A stretch of 64,000 nucleotides of DNA from the NCBI RefSeq assembly GCF_002432125.1, contig NZ_DJFS01000078.1, forward strand, positions 1 to 64,000, written 5' to 3'. Under the pieces are notes generated by a model that was not told where the DNA came from, did not search any database, and worked only from the letters and a program-made list of their open reading frames with translations. The position numbers were made by a program, and so were the translations under genes. The first letter of the stretch is position 1. Every line of letters starts with the position of its first letter. This document shows, one piece after another, positions 63,009 through 64,000 of this stretch. The stretch is from Brevundimonas sp. UBA5866 (GTDB taxonomy: Bacteria; Pseudomonadota; Alphaproteobacteria; Caulobacterales; Caulobacteraceae).

Positions 63009-63998
63009 TTAACCCAGCCAAAGTTCACGGAGAGCCTCCTCGACCTCGTCCGGACTGTCCAAACGGCAAAGTCTGGCTTTGGCCTGACGGCGTTCCTGCG
63101 CATCTTGCGGCCACGGTGCCTGCTCGATGTACCAGCCCAGATGCTTGCGGAACATTTTGAGGCCCAGCGGCAGCTTATAGAACTCTGCCGAGGCACGCAT
63201 GTGCTCGATGACAATGGCGAATCGTTCCTCGCGGTCCGGCTCGGCCAGTTGGGTCCCGTCCTGAAGGGCCCGCTCCAGATGCGACGCCAGCCACGGACGG
63301 CCATAGACACCGCGCCCCAGCATCAGGGCATCGGCACCGGATTTGTCCAGCGCCTCGCGGGCCTGTTCGGCGGTGATGATGTCGCCGTTGACCACCACCG
63401 GAATGGAGACAGCCTGCTTGACCTCGGCCACGGCGTCCCAGTCGGCCACGCCGGTATAGAATTGCTTGCGGGTGCGGCCATGCACGGTCACGGCCTTTAC
63501 GCCGATCTCCTCGGCCTTCTTGGCCAGATCGGCAGCGTTCAGGCTGTTCTCGGCCCAGCCCAGACGCATCTTCACCGTCACCGGACGGCTGACGGCGTTG
63601 ACCGCCGCCTCCATCAGACGGCACGCCAGATCGGGCGTCCGCATCAGGGCCGAGCCACAGGCCGCCCCCGTCACTTCCTTGGCCGGACAGCCGAAGTTCA
63701 GGTCGATGATGTCGGCACCGGCGGCCTCGGCCATCTTGGCACCGTGGGCCATCTTCTCGGGATCGCCGCCCACCAGCTGGATCACCGTCAGCGGAAGACC
63801 CGCGCCAACGGCGGCACGGCGCACCACATCCGGGCGTGCGCGGGCCAGTTCGGCCGCCGCCACCATCTCGGTCGCCACATAGCTGGCACCCAGACGCGAG
63901 GCGAGCACACGGAACGGCAGATCGGTGATCCCCGTCATCGGTGCCATCAGCACTTTTCCGGGGATGTGAACGTCCCCGATTTGGATTCCTGAACTCAT
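63009..63998 (-). CDS. dusB: tRNA-dihydrouridine synthase DusB (NifR3)
   Basis: 329 residues, with the start codon at the window edge. FMN barrel motifs include MAPMTGITDLPFR and the catalytic Cys region NFGCPAKEVTGAACGSAL. It reduces uridines in the D-loop of tRNA. The NifR3 name comes from its place before nitrogen regulators. It is the leading gene of the block that continues to mazG. Any upstream gene lies outside the window. Confidence 0.95.
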   Translation of the reverse strand: MSSGIQIGDVHIPGKVLMAPMTGITDLPFRVLASRLGASYVATEMVAAAELARARPDVVRRAAVGAGLPLTVIQLVGGDPEKMAHGAKMAEAAGADIIDLNFGCPAKEVTGAACGSALMRTPDLACRLMEAAVNAVSRPVTVKMRLGWAENSLNAADLAKKAEEIGVKAVTVHGRTRKQFYTGVADWDAVAEVKQAVSIPVVVNGDIITAEQAREALDKSGADALMLGRGVYGRPWLASHLERALQDGTQLAEPDREERFAIVIEHMRASAEFYKLPLGLKMFRKHLGWYIEQAPWPQDAQERRQAKARLCRLDSPDEVEEALRELWLG

Positions 63999-64000
63999 GC

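Overview
The window is chromosomal DNA of a GC-rich alphaproteobacterium. The long block dusB-ntrY-ntrX-dat-hfq-hflX-mazG, the block eno-ftsB-pdhA-pdhB-pdhC-lpdA, the trp cluster, and the many TonB-dependent receptors and secreted peptidases point to the Caulobacterales. Brevundimonas is my best guess, but this is inferred from gene content and order, not from a search. I see no rRNA, tRNA or CRISPR array.

Layout. (1) 1-1260: an IS6-type element lies between the first 17 codons of a TetR-like gene and the last ~80 codons of a TonB-dependent receptor. No target duplication is visible, so this is a scar of IS-mediated rearrangement. (2) 1292-9700: a secreted M14 zinc carboxypeptidase, then (minus strand) dctA, a TonB-dependent receptor and a secreted alpha/beta hydrolase. 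(3) 9700-13122: dctA is divergent from dctBD. Two 18-bp palindromes sit in between. DctD lacks the GAFTGA threonine and the Walker B glutamate. (4) 13130-19072: a sigma-E/ChrR (singlet-oxygen type) regulon. An ECF sigma factor, a ChrR anti-sigma factor and a DUF1295 membrane enzyme are divergent from an FAD oxidoreductase, a DUF1365 protein and a Cfa-type methyltransferase. A convergent DUF2177 gene completes the set. Three promoters share TGATCC, an 18-bp spacer and a TA-rich -10. This ChrR has lost both zinc cysteines of its anti-sigma domain. (5) 19294-25407: an AraC regulator, an S10 carboxypeptidase, a possible small membrane protein, pyrG, secG and tpiA. (6) 25618-31829: ppiD, trpE, a small opposite-strand ORF, and trpG-trpD-trpC. 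(7) 31826-36042: an accessory islet with a membrane-anchored coiled-coil protein, a LysR regulator, cysK, and a strikingly AT-rich AlbA_2/ATPase-type gene. (8) 36122-47183: lpdA, pdhC, a DUF5076 gene, pdhB, pdhA, ftsB, eno, a lipoprotein, rpmF, an FAD oxidoreductase, a Coq10-like protein and lipA. (9) 47383-52257: an Aas-like acyl-ACP/CoA synthetase, DoxX, a DODA-type dioxygenase, WrbA, a small HExxH protein and a VanY-like peptidase. (10) 52388-63998: an MFS symporter, mazG, a DUF1643 gene, a Na+/H+ antiporter, hflX, hfq, a D-amino-acid transaminase, ntrX, ntrY and dusB.

How they work together. The dct genes form a dicarboxylate uptake and sensing unit. The sigma-E block looks like a membrane-lipid modification response to photo-oxidative stress. 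The pdh, lpdA and lipA genes supply pyruvate dehydrogenase and its lipoyl cofactor. The last block joins envelope redox/nitrogen sensing (NtrYX) to RNA-level control (Hfq, HflX) and nucleotide housekeeping (MazG).

The most interesting regions are the sigma-E lipid regulon with its zinc-site-less ChrR, the degenerate DctD with its palindromes, and the AT-rich islet gene at 34657-36042. Long opposite-strand ORFs over the high-GC genes were treated as shadows and left out.
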